Origin: Pseudomonas sichuanensis | Lineage (GTDB): Bacteria; Pseudomonadota; Gammaproteobacteria; Pseudomonadales; Pseudomonadaceae | DNA length: 64,000 bases | Direction: 5' to 3' | Assembly: GCF_003231305.1 (NCBI RefSeq) | Contig: NZ_QKVM01000011.1 | Span: 1 to 64,000 of the forward strand | In this document: piece by piece, positions 1 to 6,414 of the stretch | Position numbering within the stretch: position 1 is the first letter of the stretch | Layout of the letters: each line of letters opens with the position of its first letter | The notes under the pieces: model-generated | Seen by the model: only the letters and a program-made list of their open reading frames with translations | Database searches by the model: none | Told to the model about the DNA's origin: nothing | Position numbers and translations under genes: made by a program

Positions 1-23
1 AGGGCTGCAAAGCAGCCCCGGCG
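1..23. repeat. Partial REP-like palindrome at window edge
   Basis: The window opens with GGGCTGCAAAGCAGCCCC, a short perfect stem that matches the distal half of the longer REP type seen at 13207-13310 and 23930-24028. The rest of the element lies outside the window. Confidence 0.55.
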
Positions 24-210
24 ATCCCAAGCCTTACGCCCATCCAGAACCCCAAAATGGTCTGGCCATTACCAATCAATTGGCAGGTAAAAACCAACCA
101 TTTATCCGCTATAAAACCCAGGCCCGCAAGCAGCCGCCAAGGAAGGCAAGCGCTACGGGCAGGCCGGCCCCTCACTCATTCACGCTGTCTTGTCCAAAAG
201 GGTTCCAACC

Positions 211-681
211 ATGACCACCACCCAACTGCCCGTTTTCGTTCGCCGAGTGAAGCAAGCCGATCTGCAGCCCTGGCGCGAACACTGGGCGCAATACCAGGCC
301 TTCTACAAAGTGGACCTGGGCCCAGCCATAACCGAGTGCACCTGGGCCCGCTTCTTCGACCCGGCCGAGCCCATGCACTGCGCCGTGGCCACCGACGGGG
401 AGCAGCTCTTCGGCTTCGTCCACTACGTGTTCCACCGCTCGACCTGGGGGCGCAACGACTTCTGCTACCTGGAAGACCTGTTCGTGTGCCCGAGCGCACG
501 GGGCCGGACGGTCGGCAAGCGGCTGATCGAGTTCGTCCAGGACCAGGCCCGGCAGCAGCAGTGCGACCGGTTGTACTGGCATACCCAGGAGAGCAACCAG
601 ACTGCGCAGCGGTTGTATGACTGGATTGCCGAGAAGCCGGGGGTGATCGAGTACCGGATGCCGTTGGATGTTGCTAACTAA
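211..681 (+). CDS. GNAT family N-acetyltransferase
   Basis: A 156-residue single-domain protein of the GCN5-related acetyltransferase fold. The acetyl-CoA loop is visible near residues 90-110 (LEDLFVCPSARGRTVGKRL, the R-G-R-x-x-G-K pattern after the beta-4 strand), followed by a typical C-terminal half ending in QESNQTAQRLYDWIAEKPG. The frame can be opened at a TTG at 190, but the ATG at 211 has AAAAGGG eight bases upstream and fits the usual family length, so I use it. It stands alone, downstream of the REP fragment. The substrate cannot be told from sequence; members acetylate amines, amino acids or antibiotics. Confidence 0.85.
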   Translation: MTTTQLPVFVRRVKQADLQPWREHWAQYQAFYKVDLGPAITECTWARFFDPAEPMHCAVATDGEQLFGFVHYVFHRSTWGRNDFCYLEDLFVCPSARGRTVGKRLIEFVQDQARQQQCDRLYWHTQESNQTAQRLYDWIAEKPGVIEYRMPLDVAN

Positions 682-704
682 GCCTATCGTTGCCGGTGCT
701 GGCG

Positions 705-776
705 CCATCGCGGGGCAAGCCCGCTCCCACAGAACTGCGCCGCAAAACCTGTAGAGCGGGCTTGCCCCGCGATGGG
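705..776. repeat. REP pair (head-to-head, GCGGGGCAAGCCCGC type)
   Basis: Two inverted copies of the P. putida-type REP, each with the core GCGGGGCAAGCCCGC, form one large imperfect hairpin with a spacer of about 30 bases. It lies directly after the acetyltransferase gene. Such pairs are usual 3'-end elements in this group and may act in mRNA stabilisation or termination. Confidence 0.85.
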
Positions 777-877
777 CCGCAAAGCCGCCCCAATGCACCG
801 AATGATCGATAGCTGTTTCAGGCCTAGCCGTTGATGGTCTTTCGAGTGTTATTGCGTGAGGGCCGCAAGGCGCTTGG

Positions 878-1175
878 CGATAGTCTTGCAGCGTTCTTGA
901 GATCGAGCGCCGCCCGCGCGGCGCTTCGCGGGTAAACCCGCTCCCACAGTTTGTTTCGGGCCAATTATTCCTTTGAAAGTACCAGCGCCTGCCCTGGTGC
1001 ATGCCTGGAGTCATGTGGGGCGGCAGCAACGCCCACGCTGAAATTGTGTCGAGCCAACAAGGCGGATCAGGTGATGGCACAGGAGAGACTGGCCCGAAAC
1101 AGATGTGGGAGCGGGTTTACCCGCGAAGCGCCGCGCGGGCGGCGCTCGATCTGATAGGCGCTGCAAGGTCTTCGG
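878..1175. repeat. Long inverted duplication built on REP elements
   Basis: Positions 900-948 and 1104-1152 are perfect 49-bp inverted copies containing the REP core GCGGGTAAACCCGC plus a GC-rich extension (GAGCGCCGCCCGCGC). Similarity continues on both sides: GTTTCGGGCCA-like on the inside, CTTGCAGCG-like on the outside, giving arms of roughly 85 bp. The 125-bp spacer (about 965-1090) carries no convincing gene. The copy is much longer than the ordinary REP pairs elsewhere in the window. Confidence 0.8.
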
Positions 1176-1355
1176 CGAACACCTGCCGGCCATTACGCCA
1201 ACACTTTGAAAGCGCTGCCTTCGATGTCGCAACACTCATGGTCCGCTCTAAACTCATCAACGGTCTTGCCCGCGACCACGTGACTGGCATGTTCCAGTCC
1301 GGCACATCGATGCCCATTGTGGCGAGGGCAAGCCCTCCTTCTGCCATTACCGCCT

Positions 1356-1402
1356 TGTGTGGGAGCGGGTTTACCCGCGAAGGGCCGCAGCGCGGCCCCA
1401 GG
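1356..1402. repeat. Single REP element
   Basis: One REP copy with the GCGGGTTTACCCGC core and the adjoining GGGCCGCAGCGCGGCCCC stem. It sits just beyond the 3' end of the antirepressor gene. The wider 682-1407 gap holds only REP material and no supportable gene. Confidence 0.8.
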
Positions 1403-1407
1403 GCTCT

Positions 1408-1947
1408 TCAATCCCCAACCCCATGCAACCGCAACGCCCGCTGCGCACATTCCCTCCAGCTCAGCTTGCGCTTTGTAGCCACGGCCAAAGGCACTTCCGC
1501 CGCCATCACCACCGGCATATCCCGCATCCGTACCCAAGGCTCACTCTGCCAATACAAAAGGCTCGCCGTATGCCCACCCGGCCAACACATCCTGCCCAGG
1601 CGCGGCAGATCGTTCAGCGCCGAGTCCTGCCCATCGCGCAGCACCGCCACCACCTCATGGGTCAGCCAGTGTCGCAGGTGGCGGTTTTCCGGAATGTGAT
1701 GATGGGCCAGCAGGGTATAGGCCCCGGACTCGCTGACCATGGTGGTCTCGCTGTACTGGCCGTAGCGCAGCAGCTGCACGGTGCGATGCTGGTCCGGGTC
1801 GAGTTTGCGGATGCAGTGTTCGTCGAAGAAGCGCCCGGTCATCCGGCCGAGTTCGTGGGCGCAGAACCAGGCTTGGGATTCGAGCCAGAGGGTATGGAGG
1901 GGGCGATTGTGGCGGTTGAACAGGATGGAGTCGTGGAGGTCAGTCAT
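1408..1947 (-). CDS. BRO-N domain antirepressor-like protein
   Basis: 179 residues. The N-terminal 110 residues fit the BRO/antirepressor N-terminal domain: an early strand (SILFNRHNRPLHTLWLESQ), WFCAHELGRMTGR, and the late NRHLRHWLTHEVVAVLRDGQ block typical of phage Ant proteins. Such proteins bind DNA or lift repression by phage repressors. The start overlaps the end of a 29-codon ORF by eight bases, and both follow a C4-like leader RNA, the same order as c4-icd-ant in phage P1. No repressor, integrase or structural phage gene is present in the window, so this is either a solitary domesticated module or a prophage remnant. The target is unknown. Confidence 0.8.
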   Translation of the reverse strand: MTDLHDSILFNRHNRPLHTLWLESQAWFCAHELGRMTGRFFDEHCIRKLDPDQHRTVQLLRYGQYSETTMVSESGAYTLLAHHHIPENRHLRHWLTHEVVAVLRDGQDSALNDLPRLGRMCWPGGHTASLLYWQSEPWVRMRDMPVVMAAEVPLAVATKRKLSWRECAQRALRLHGVGD

Positions 1948-2029
1948 GGCTGGCCTCCTGGATCCTTACGGATTGGAACAGGCGTAACACATGTGCGAAT
2001 AGCCTGTGAACACAAGTCTCGATAGGCAT
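1940..2029 (-). CDS. 29-aa leader ORF coupled to the antirepressor (icd-like position)
   Basis: The peptide is 29 residues: MPIETCVHRLF followed by AHVLRLFQSVRIQEASHD. A strong purine-rich ribosome site (AGGAAAAGGAA) stands immediately before the ATG, whereas the antirepressor start has none of its own. The ORF stop lies eight bases inside the antirepressor gene, so translational coupling is likely. In phage P1 the icd frame plays this role for ant, and C4 RNA acts by blocking icd translation. No sequence similarity to Icd is claimed. The frame can be extended upstream to 2197, but that would run through the structured leader, so I prefer 2029. Confidence 0.65.
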   Translation of the reverse strand: MPIETCVHRLFAHVLRLFQSVRIQEASHD

Positions 2030-2243
2030 TTCCTTTTCCTCTACGTGTTTCAGCTTTCTTAGGGCTGGGTGTCGGGAGCTAAGAAATCCCACGTAGCGGA
2101 CCGGACGTATTCCCCTTGCGGGTCTTGTATTAGTCCGCTCCCGACGTAACACGTTTTCTGCGCGCAGGATTAGACCACATGCACAAAAAAGCCGCATCTA
2201 TCGGGGCGGAGTGACCGCTACGTGAGGCGTTTCTTAGGCGCCG
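2030..2243 (-). ncRNA. C4-like antisense RNA and target leader of the antirepressor operon
   Basis: Three elements can be read in the minus-strand leader. The first (2237-2215) contains CTAAGAAA and CACGTAGCGG. The second (2099-2079) contains the exact complements CCGCTACGTG and TTTCTTAG. The third (2062-2041) repeats CTAAGAAA and CACGTAG and runs straight into the ribosome site AGGAAAAGG. The middle element can therefore pair with either flank, and pairing with the third reaches the first AGG of the Shine-Dalgarno sequence. The middle element lies in a 75-nt unit (2145-2071) closed by GTCGGGAGC/GCTCCCGAC, with an inner AGCGGAC/GTCCGCT stem and a CCC-GCAA-GGG hairpin. Size, order and pairing logic match C4 RNA of phages P1 and P7, which is cut from the same transcript and silences icd-ant in trans. 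Confidence 0.82.
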
Positions 2244-2248
2244 ATTAA

Positions 2249-2276
2249 AGGGTAATCGTAATGGGTTCATAGTCAA
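2249..2276 (-). promoter_or_regulatory. Candidate sigma-70 promoter of the C4/antirepressor operon
   Basis: On the minus strand TTGACT (2276-2271) and TACCCT (2254-2249) are separated by 16 bp. A start near 2242 would put the first complementary element at the very 5' end of the transcript, as expected for a C4-type leader. Confidence 0.55.
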
Positions 2277-2305
2277 TCGTTGATCTTGTAGGAGAACTCC
2301 TAAAA

Positions 2306-4108
2306 TCAGGCCTGGCCAGGTCTACAAAGAATCAATGGACGGGCTCCAGATTCAACGCAAGCGCTGACGAAAGATGATAAGAGCCATATAAGTTGTGTTT
2401 CATGTGAGGCGAGCTTGTTGAGTTTTGCTTTCTCAAAGATTTTGGTTATTTCTGTTTTCTCTATAAAATTAACTGCGATTGCCACTGTTTTTGTGGTTTT
2501 GGGTGATGATGTTATTCGTGATATTATTCGGGTTAGTTGTTCAAAGTCTTTGGTTTGCGAAGTTATTCGATTGATGGAAGTTTGGACATTTTGGGTTCTG
2601 TAAGGTGCTGTCCAGAGTCTCTTTTTTTCGCTGAGCTCTTTTGCTCCTAAATTTGTCTTTCCAATATTTTTTATGGCTTGACTAACTACCTCTTGCATGG
2701 AGCTAGCTCCATGGCTAACCTTGTCACTGGCTTTGCTGTGAACTAAGGTTATTTTGGGGTTTTCACTATTTTCAATGATGAAGTGATCTGCCCATTCCTT
2801 ACTGCCTAAGTCGTCACAAATTATAGTCTTGCTGACACCTTTATTGAAATGCTCTTGAACTCTGTAAAATAGTGAATGGGTCGGAAAATCTGTGCTCACA
2901 CCGCTGAGTCCTTTTTCACCCTTTTCTGTTATTGCCTTGGAGAAATTGGTTACAGGCTCAAAGATTTCAGTTATGCGCTCAAAATTATTTATTATTTCGT
3001 TGTCGCGATAGATGCGCTTTTGAGAATAAAAAAACCGCGGATCGTTGAAGGTGAGAGTAAATAGTCCCTTGTCATTTAGTATGCTTGTTAAGGTTTTTTC
3101 TGTTCCGGTTAATTTGTTGCGCAAGGATATTTTGGATAGGTACTTTGATTTCAGTGTAAACGTATTTTTGTTTCTGATGACTTCTAGATCAATTCTGCCC
3201 TTTAGTTGAGTGGTATTGTGGATTTGAGCGTAGGCTTCCGCAGGTTCGGCATGGGACTGGATCAGCCAGGAAAGAAGCGAGCTTTTAATAGGTCGCTTAT
3301 TAAGGCTTATCTCATAGTCGCTGTGTAAGCTCTCTATAAGCTCATGGGCAGTCAGTAGCAAGCCATTCGGGTGAGTGTTGGCTGGTATGTCTTTTAAGTT
3401 AATTGAATTCGAGAATTGCTGTAAAAAACTCGAGGGGTCGTTGTTTTCTATTTTGTCTTTGAAGATGAAGCACCAGGTTGCTAGCTGTTCAAGGTTGATT
3501 CTTTCCGAGTGTTCGGTAATGCGGCTCGTACTTATGGCTATTGAATAGCTTGAGTCTTTATTTCGAAATTTTGCAGTGTTCGGTATCTGTCGGTGACTGT
3601 TCGTCGTCGGTAAGCTGTCGTTTAAATCAAAAGCTTCATAAGATTTTTGAAGGATGGAGTATTTCGATATCGCCATCCCTCGGACCGAGAGCCTTTCGCA
3701 GTGTTCGTCAATGCTGTTGCTACTGTAGCGTGAAATTTCAGAACTGGTAAAGAGCTCTATGTGGCCTTTGAGTTCGCTGGCAAGATCGCCGGAATTTTTC
3801 TTAAGTATGGCCATGTAGTTGCCGAACTCGACCAAGATAAGGTAGGCGTACTTGGTTTCAAGTAACTTTCTAGTGGTTAAGAAAGATGGCTTGTCTATTA
3901 CTTTATAGCAAATGGCGCTCAGCAAGGCTGAGCGTCCATCAGTTGAGGATATTTCTTCTCGAATTGTTTTAAGGAGGTAGTTGCCTTCTTTGTTCTCTGA
4001 GGCATTTCGAAAAAATTTATCTATGTCCGCTTTTGTAGGTTTTTTTGCTTTTGAGAGTTTGAAAAATTTTGCAGATTTTGTTATTTCGAAATCGTCAAGC
4101 ATGAGCAT
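2306..4108 (-). CDS. AT-rich 600-aa protein of unknown function, possible nuclease
   Basis: This gene is conspicuously AT-rich and lysine-, serine- and isoleucine-rich beside neighbours of about 63% GC, which points to recent transfer. I do not recognise a named family. No signal peptide or membrane segment is seen. The most ordered part is near residues 425-475: ICDDLGSKEWADHFIIE, then ITLVHSK, then MQEVVSQAIKNIG. The spacing of D441 and the H457-S-K459 strand recalls the D...(E/x)-x-K core of PD-(D/E)XK nucleases, but this is inference from a short motif. The gene lies just upstream of the C4/antirepressor promoter on the same strand. A defence role is possible, not shown. Start ATG at 4108; an in-frame ATG lies two codons further in. 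Confidence 0.6.
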   Translation of the reverse strand: MLMLDDFEITKSAKFFKLSKAKKPTKADIDKFFRNASENKEGNYLLKTIREEISSTDGRSALLSAICYKVIDKPSFLTTRKLLETKYAYLILVEFGNYMAILKKNSGDLASELKGHIELFTSSEISRYSSNSIDEHCERLSVRGMAISKYSILQKSYEAFDLNDSLPTTNSHRQIPNTAKFRNKDSSYSIAISTSRITEHSERINLEQLATWCFIFKDKIENNDPSSFLQQFSNSINLKDIPANTHPNGLLLTAHELIESLHSDYEISLNKRPIKSSLLSWLIQSHAEPAEAYAQIHNTTQLKGRIDLEVIRNKNTFTLKSKYLSKISLRNKLTGTEKTLTSILNDKGLFTLTFNDPRFFYSQKRIYRDNEIINNFERITEIFEPVTNFSKAITEKGEKGLSGVSTDFPTHSLFYRVQEHFNKGVSKTIICDDLGSKEWADHFIIENSENPKITLVHSKASDKVSHGASSMQEVVSQAIKNIGKTNLGAKELSEKKRLWTAPYRTQNVQTSINRITSQTKDFEQLTRIISRITSSPKTTKTVAIAVNFIEKTEITKIFEKAKLNKLASHETQLIWLLSSFVSACVESGARPLILCRPGQA

Positions 4109-4131
4109 GCTTTAATACCCCGGTTAACGCT

Positions 4132-4320
4132 CTACTGCTGGTGATTTTTTTTGTTCTGATATATTAGGTTGGCACCATAGGCCACGATGACTATGGGGAT
4201 AAACCATCTTACGTCTTTACTGATTAAGCCGAACTGCTCAGCTAGTAATGCAAGCCCAACGATAATAATTAAGGCGCCCCAGACGAGGTTAGGGTAAGCA
4301 CTTTGAGAATTTTCAGACAT
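4132..4320 (-). CDS. Small two-helix membrane protein (LiaF/DUF5668-like)
   Basis: 62 residues starting MSENSQSAYPNL. Two hydrophobic stretches are clear: GALIIIVGLALLAEQFGLI (about 15-33) and the segment WFIPIVIVAYGANLIY (about 40-55), followed by a charged tail. The pattern G-x-x-x-I-x-x-G-x-x-x-L-x-x-x-F-G-L is that of LiaF-type transmembrane repeats. The ATG at 4320 has GGAG seven bases upstream; a longer frame from 4350 lacks a ribosome site. It is 23 bp upstream of the 600-aa gene on the same strand. Function unknown. Confidence 0.6.
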   Translation of the reverse strand: MSENSQSAYPNLVWGALIIIVGLALLAEQFGLISKDVRWFIPIVIVAYGANLIYQNKKNHQQ

Positions 4321-4344
4321 ATAAGCTCCGGATGATTCAGGGCT

Positions 4345-4379
4345 ACTCACTTGCTAGCGCCAAGCGCTAGCAAGTGAGT
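4345..4379. repeat. Perfect 16-bp inverted repeat with 3-nt loop
   Basis: ACTCACTTGCTAGCGC (4345-4360) is repeated perfectly inverted at 4364-4379 around CAA. There is no T-run on either side, so it is not a standard intrinsic terminator. It separates the YjzC-like gene from the small membrane protein gene. Confidence 0.8.
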
Positions 4380-4405
4380 GCTGAGTGGTGGGTGCTACGA
4401 AACAG

Positions 4406-4591
4406 TTAGCGATTGCTATCAGGAGTGCGCTCGACCTGTACCCATGTATTCCCCGACTTGGACGTAGGAGGCAACGATGTTTTATCGGGTACTGTTGCGT
4501 AGTTATCTTTCAGTCCTCCCCGAGGACCTTGCTCTTGAAAGATACCGCCATTTTTTCCGGTGTTTTCACCGGGCTTCTTACCGTTAGCCAT
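4406..4591 (-). CDS. Small YjzC-like protein
   Basis: 61 residues, Gly/Lys/Pro-rich and soluble. It begins MANGKKPGENTGKNGG, continues IFQEQGPRGG, and ends with a SLPPTSKSGNTWVQVE block. This order (basic GK-rich start, G-x-Y/F-x-x-x-G-P-R-G, then L-P-P-T-x-x-x-G-x-x-W/Y) is like the small YjzC-type proteins found in many bacteria, which have no established role. GGAGAAAAT stands before the ATG. The composition is closer to the host than that of the 600-aa gene. Confidence 0.6.
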   Translation of the reverse strand: MANGKKPGENTGKNGGIFQEQGPRGGLKDNYATVPDKTSLPPTSKSGNTWVQVERTPDSNR

Positions 4592-4639
4592 GGAATTTTC
4601 TCCAGCTTAGATATGAGCCCGATCAGAGGGGGCGTATGA

Positions 4640-4764
4640 AATTACATCAGAGGCTTGCTGGCTGCTAAACCTACGTGTAGAATCCTACGCCTCCTTGTTC
4701 CGATCAGTGACTCGGGGGCTTCTGAAGGGTAGGCCTGAGAAACTTAGCCCTTACAGAAGATTGC
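4640..4764 (+). ncRNA. Candidate structured small RNA ending at the 4765 terminator
   Basis: Between the YjzC-like gene and nrdB there is no coding frame, but the plus strand can fold into successive stems: GTGTAG/CTACGC near 4674-4691 (one wobble), then CTTCTGAAGGG paired with CCCTT-A-CAGAAG (about 4719-4758, single bulge). These run directly into a strong plus-strand terminator. No protein gene on the plus strand precedes that terminator, so a small RNA is a reasonable reading. I could not find a convincing promoter. Confidence 0.3.
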
Positions 4765-4796
4765 AAAGGCTCAACCCGAAAGGGTTGAGCTTTTTT
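4765..4796 (+). terminator. Rho-independent terminator, possibly bidirectional
   Basis: GCTCAACCC, a GAAA loop and GGGTTGAGC are followed by six T on the plus strand, with A's on the other side. On the minus strand only a short T-run follows, but it may still serve as the terminator of nrdB, which ends 100 bp away. Confidence 0.85.
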
Positions 4797-4899
4797 ATTT
4801 CAGATTAATATGTTAAGTGGCCATTATATAAAGGTCAATACTTGGATCCAACTTATTGCGGCAGAGTGAGCCTATTTTCAGCCCACTCTACCGTTAGTC

Positions 4900-6150
4900 T
4901 TAATCCCAGCTCAACGCCCCACCAGTCTGATACTCAATCACGCGAGTCTCAAAGAAGTTCTTCTCTTTCTTCAAGTCCATGATCTCGCTCATCCATGGGA
5001 ACGGGTTGGTAGTCCCCGGATACTCTTCCTTCAACCCAATCTGGGTCAAACGACGGTTAGCAATGAACTTGAGGTAATCCTCCATCATCGCCGCGTTCAT
5101 CCCCAGCACGCCGCGTGGCATGGTGTCGCGCGCGTATTCGATCTCCAGCTGAGTCCCTTGCAGGATCATCTGGGTCGCCTCTTCCTTCATCGCCGCATCC
5201 CACAGGTGCGGGTTCTCGATCTTGATCTGGTTGATCACGTCGATGCCGAAGTTCAGGTGCATGGACTCGTCACGCAGGATGTACTGGAACTGCTCGGCAA
5301 CGCCGGTCATCTTGTTGCGGCGGCCCATGGACAGGATCTGGGTGAAGCCGCAGTAGAAGAAGATGCCTTCCAGCACGCAGTAGTAGGCGATCAGGTTGCG
5401 CAGCAGCTCTTTGTCGGTCTCGACGGTGCCGGTGTTGAACTCCGGGTCCGAGATGGCGCGGGTGTACTTCAGGCCCCAGGCGGCTTTCTTAGCGACCGAC
5501 GGGATCTCGTGGTACATGTTGAAGATCTCGCCTTCGTCCATGCCCAGCGACTCGATGCAGTACTGGTAGGCGTGGGTGTGGATCGCCTCTTCGAAGGCCT
5601 GGCGCAGGATGTACTGGCGGCACTCGGGGTTGGTGATCAGGCGGTACACGGCCAGGGCCAGGTTGTTGGCAACCAGGGAGTCGGCGGTGGAGAAGAAGCC
5701 GAGGTTGCGCATCACGATGCGGCGCTCGTCTTCGGTCAGGCCGTCCATGCTCTTCCACAGGGCGATGTCGGCGGTCATGTTGACCTCTTGCGGCATCCAG
5801 TGGTTGGCGCAGCCGTCCAGGTACTTCTGCCAGGCCCAGTCGTACTTGAACGGGACCAGCTGGTTGAGGTCGGCGCGGCAGTTGATCATGCGCTTTTCGT
5901 CAACGGCGACGCGGGCCGACGAGCCTTCCAGCTCGGCCAGGCCTTCGGCGATGTCCAGGGCGTCCAGGGCAGCCTTGGCGCGCTTGACGGCGTCGGAGTC
6001 CGAGGCGGTGGCGGCGCGGGCTTCCAGGGCGGCGGCACCGCCGGCGCTGTCGAGCTTGTCCAGGGTGGCGGCTGCGGCGGCTTGTGCGCCGGTGTTGCCC
6101 TTGGCGGCTACTTCGCCGTCTTCTTTATCGAATTCGTCCCAGCTCAGCAT
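4900..6150 (-). CDS. nrdB: Class Ia ribonucleotide reductase, beta subunit
   Basis: 416 residues. NrdB houses the diiron-tyrosyl radical cofactor that NrdA uses to reduce ribonucleoside diphosphates. The ligand motifs are visible: [15 protein letters not shown] (Glu and His ligands followed by the region of the radical Tyr) and [11 protein letters not shown] (second Glu/His set). The C-terminus [17 protein letters not shown] is of the type that docks in the alpha subunit. An Ala/Asp-rich N-terminal extension of about 85 residues precedes the ferritin-like fold, as usual in pseudomonads. The start [14 protein letters not shown] at 6150 has GGAGAA nine bases upstream; the frame stays open for another 87 codons without support. 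It follows nrdA after a 264-bp gap. Confidence 0.97.
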   Translation of the reverse strand: MLSWDEFDKEDGEVAAKGNTGAQAAAAATLDKLDSAGGAAALEARAATASDSDAVKRAKAALDALDIAEGLAELEGSSARVAVDEKRMINCRADLNQLVPFKYDWAWQKYLDGCANHWMPQEVNMTADIALWKSMDGLTEDERRIVMRNLGFFSTADSLVANNLALAVYRLITNPECRQYILRQAFEEAIHTHAYQYCIESLGMDEGEIFNMYHEIPSVAKKAAWGLKYTRAISDPEFNTGTVETDKELLRNLIAYYCVLEGIFFYCGFTQILSMGRRNKMTGVAEQFQYILRDESMHLNFGIDVINQIKIENPHLWDAAMKEEATQMILQGTQLEIEYARDTMPRGVLGMNAAMMEDYLKFIANRRLTQIGLKEEYPGTTNPFPWMSEIMDLKKEKNFFETRVIEYQTGGALSWD

Positions 6151-6332
6151 GGTGAGTTCTCCTGCTTGAGGGCCATCTTGAGTATGGCCGGTGGATCTTG
6201 GTTGCGGTGCTTTGGCCCCGGATGGGGTACTGCAGTGCACGCAAATCTGAATGCCCTTTGAGGGGCTGGCCCGGGTATTGGCGCCCGGGCCTATTGTGTT
6301 TGGCTGTGGGGCAGGGGGCGGCAGTGCCGGCC

Positions 6333-6361
6333 TCTTCGCGGGTAAACCCGCTCCCACAGGG
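6333..6361. repeat. Single REP element between nrdA and nrdB
   Basis: One REP with core GCGGGTAAACCCGC in the nrdA-nrdB gap. It could set unequal mRNA levels of the two subunits by stabilising the nrdA 3' end. The rest of the gap shows no other feature. Confidence 0.8.
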
Positions 6362-6414
6362 TTCCGTGTGGCTACACGGAAAAGAGGCTTCCCGGGGGAA
6401 GCCTCAGCCAAGCC

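Noticed and set aside
682..1407. Possible small genes in the REP-rich gap
   Set aside because: All open frames there read through REP sequence and lack ribosome sites or sensible protein composition.
1940..2197. Longer 85-codon version of the ORF upstream of the antirepressor
   Set aside because: It would translate through the folded C4-like region; the internal ATG at 2029 has a far stronger ribosome site.
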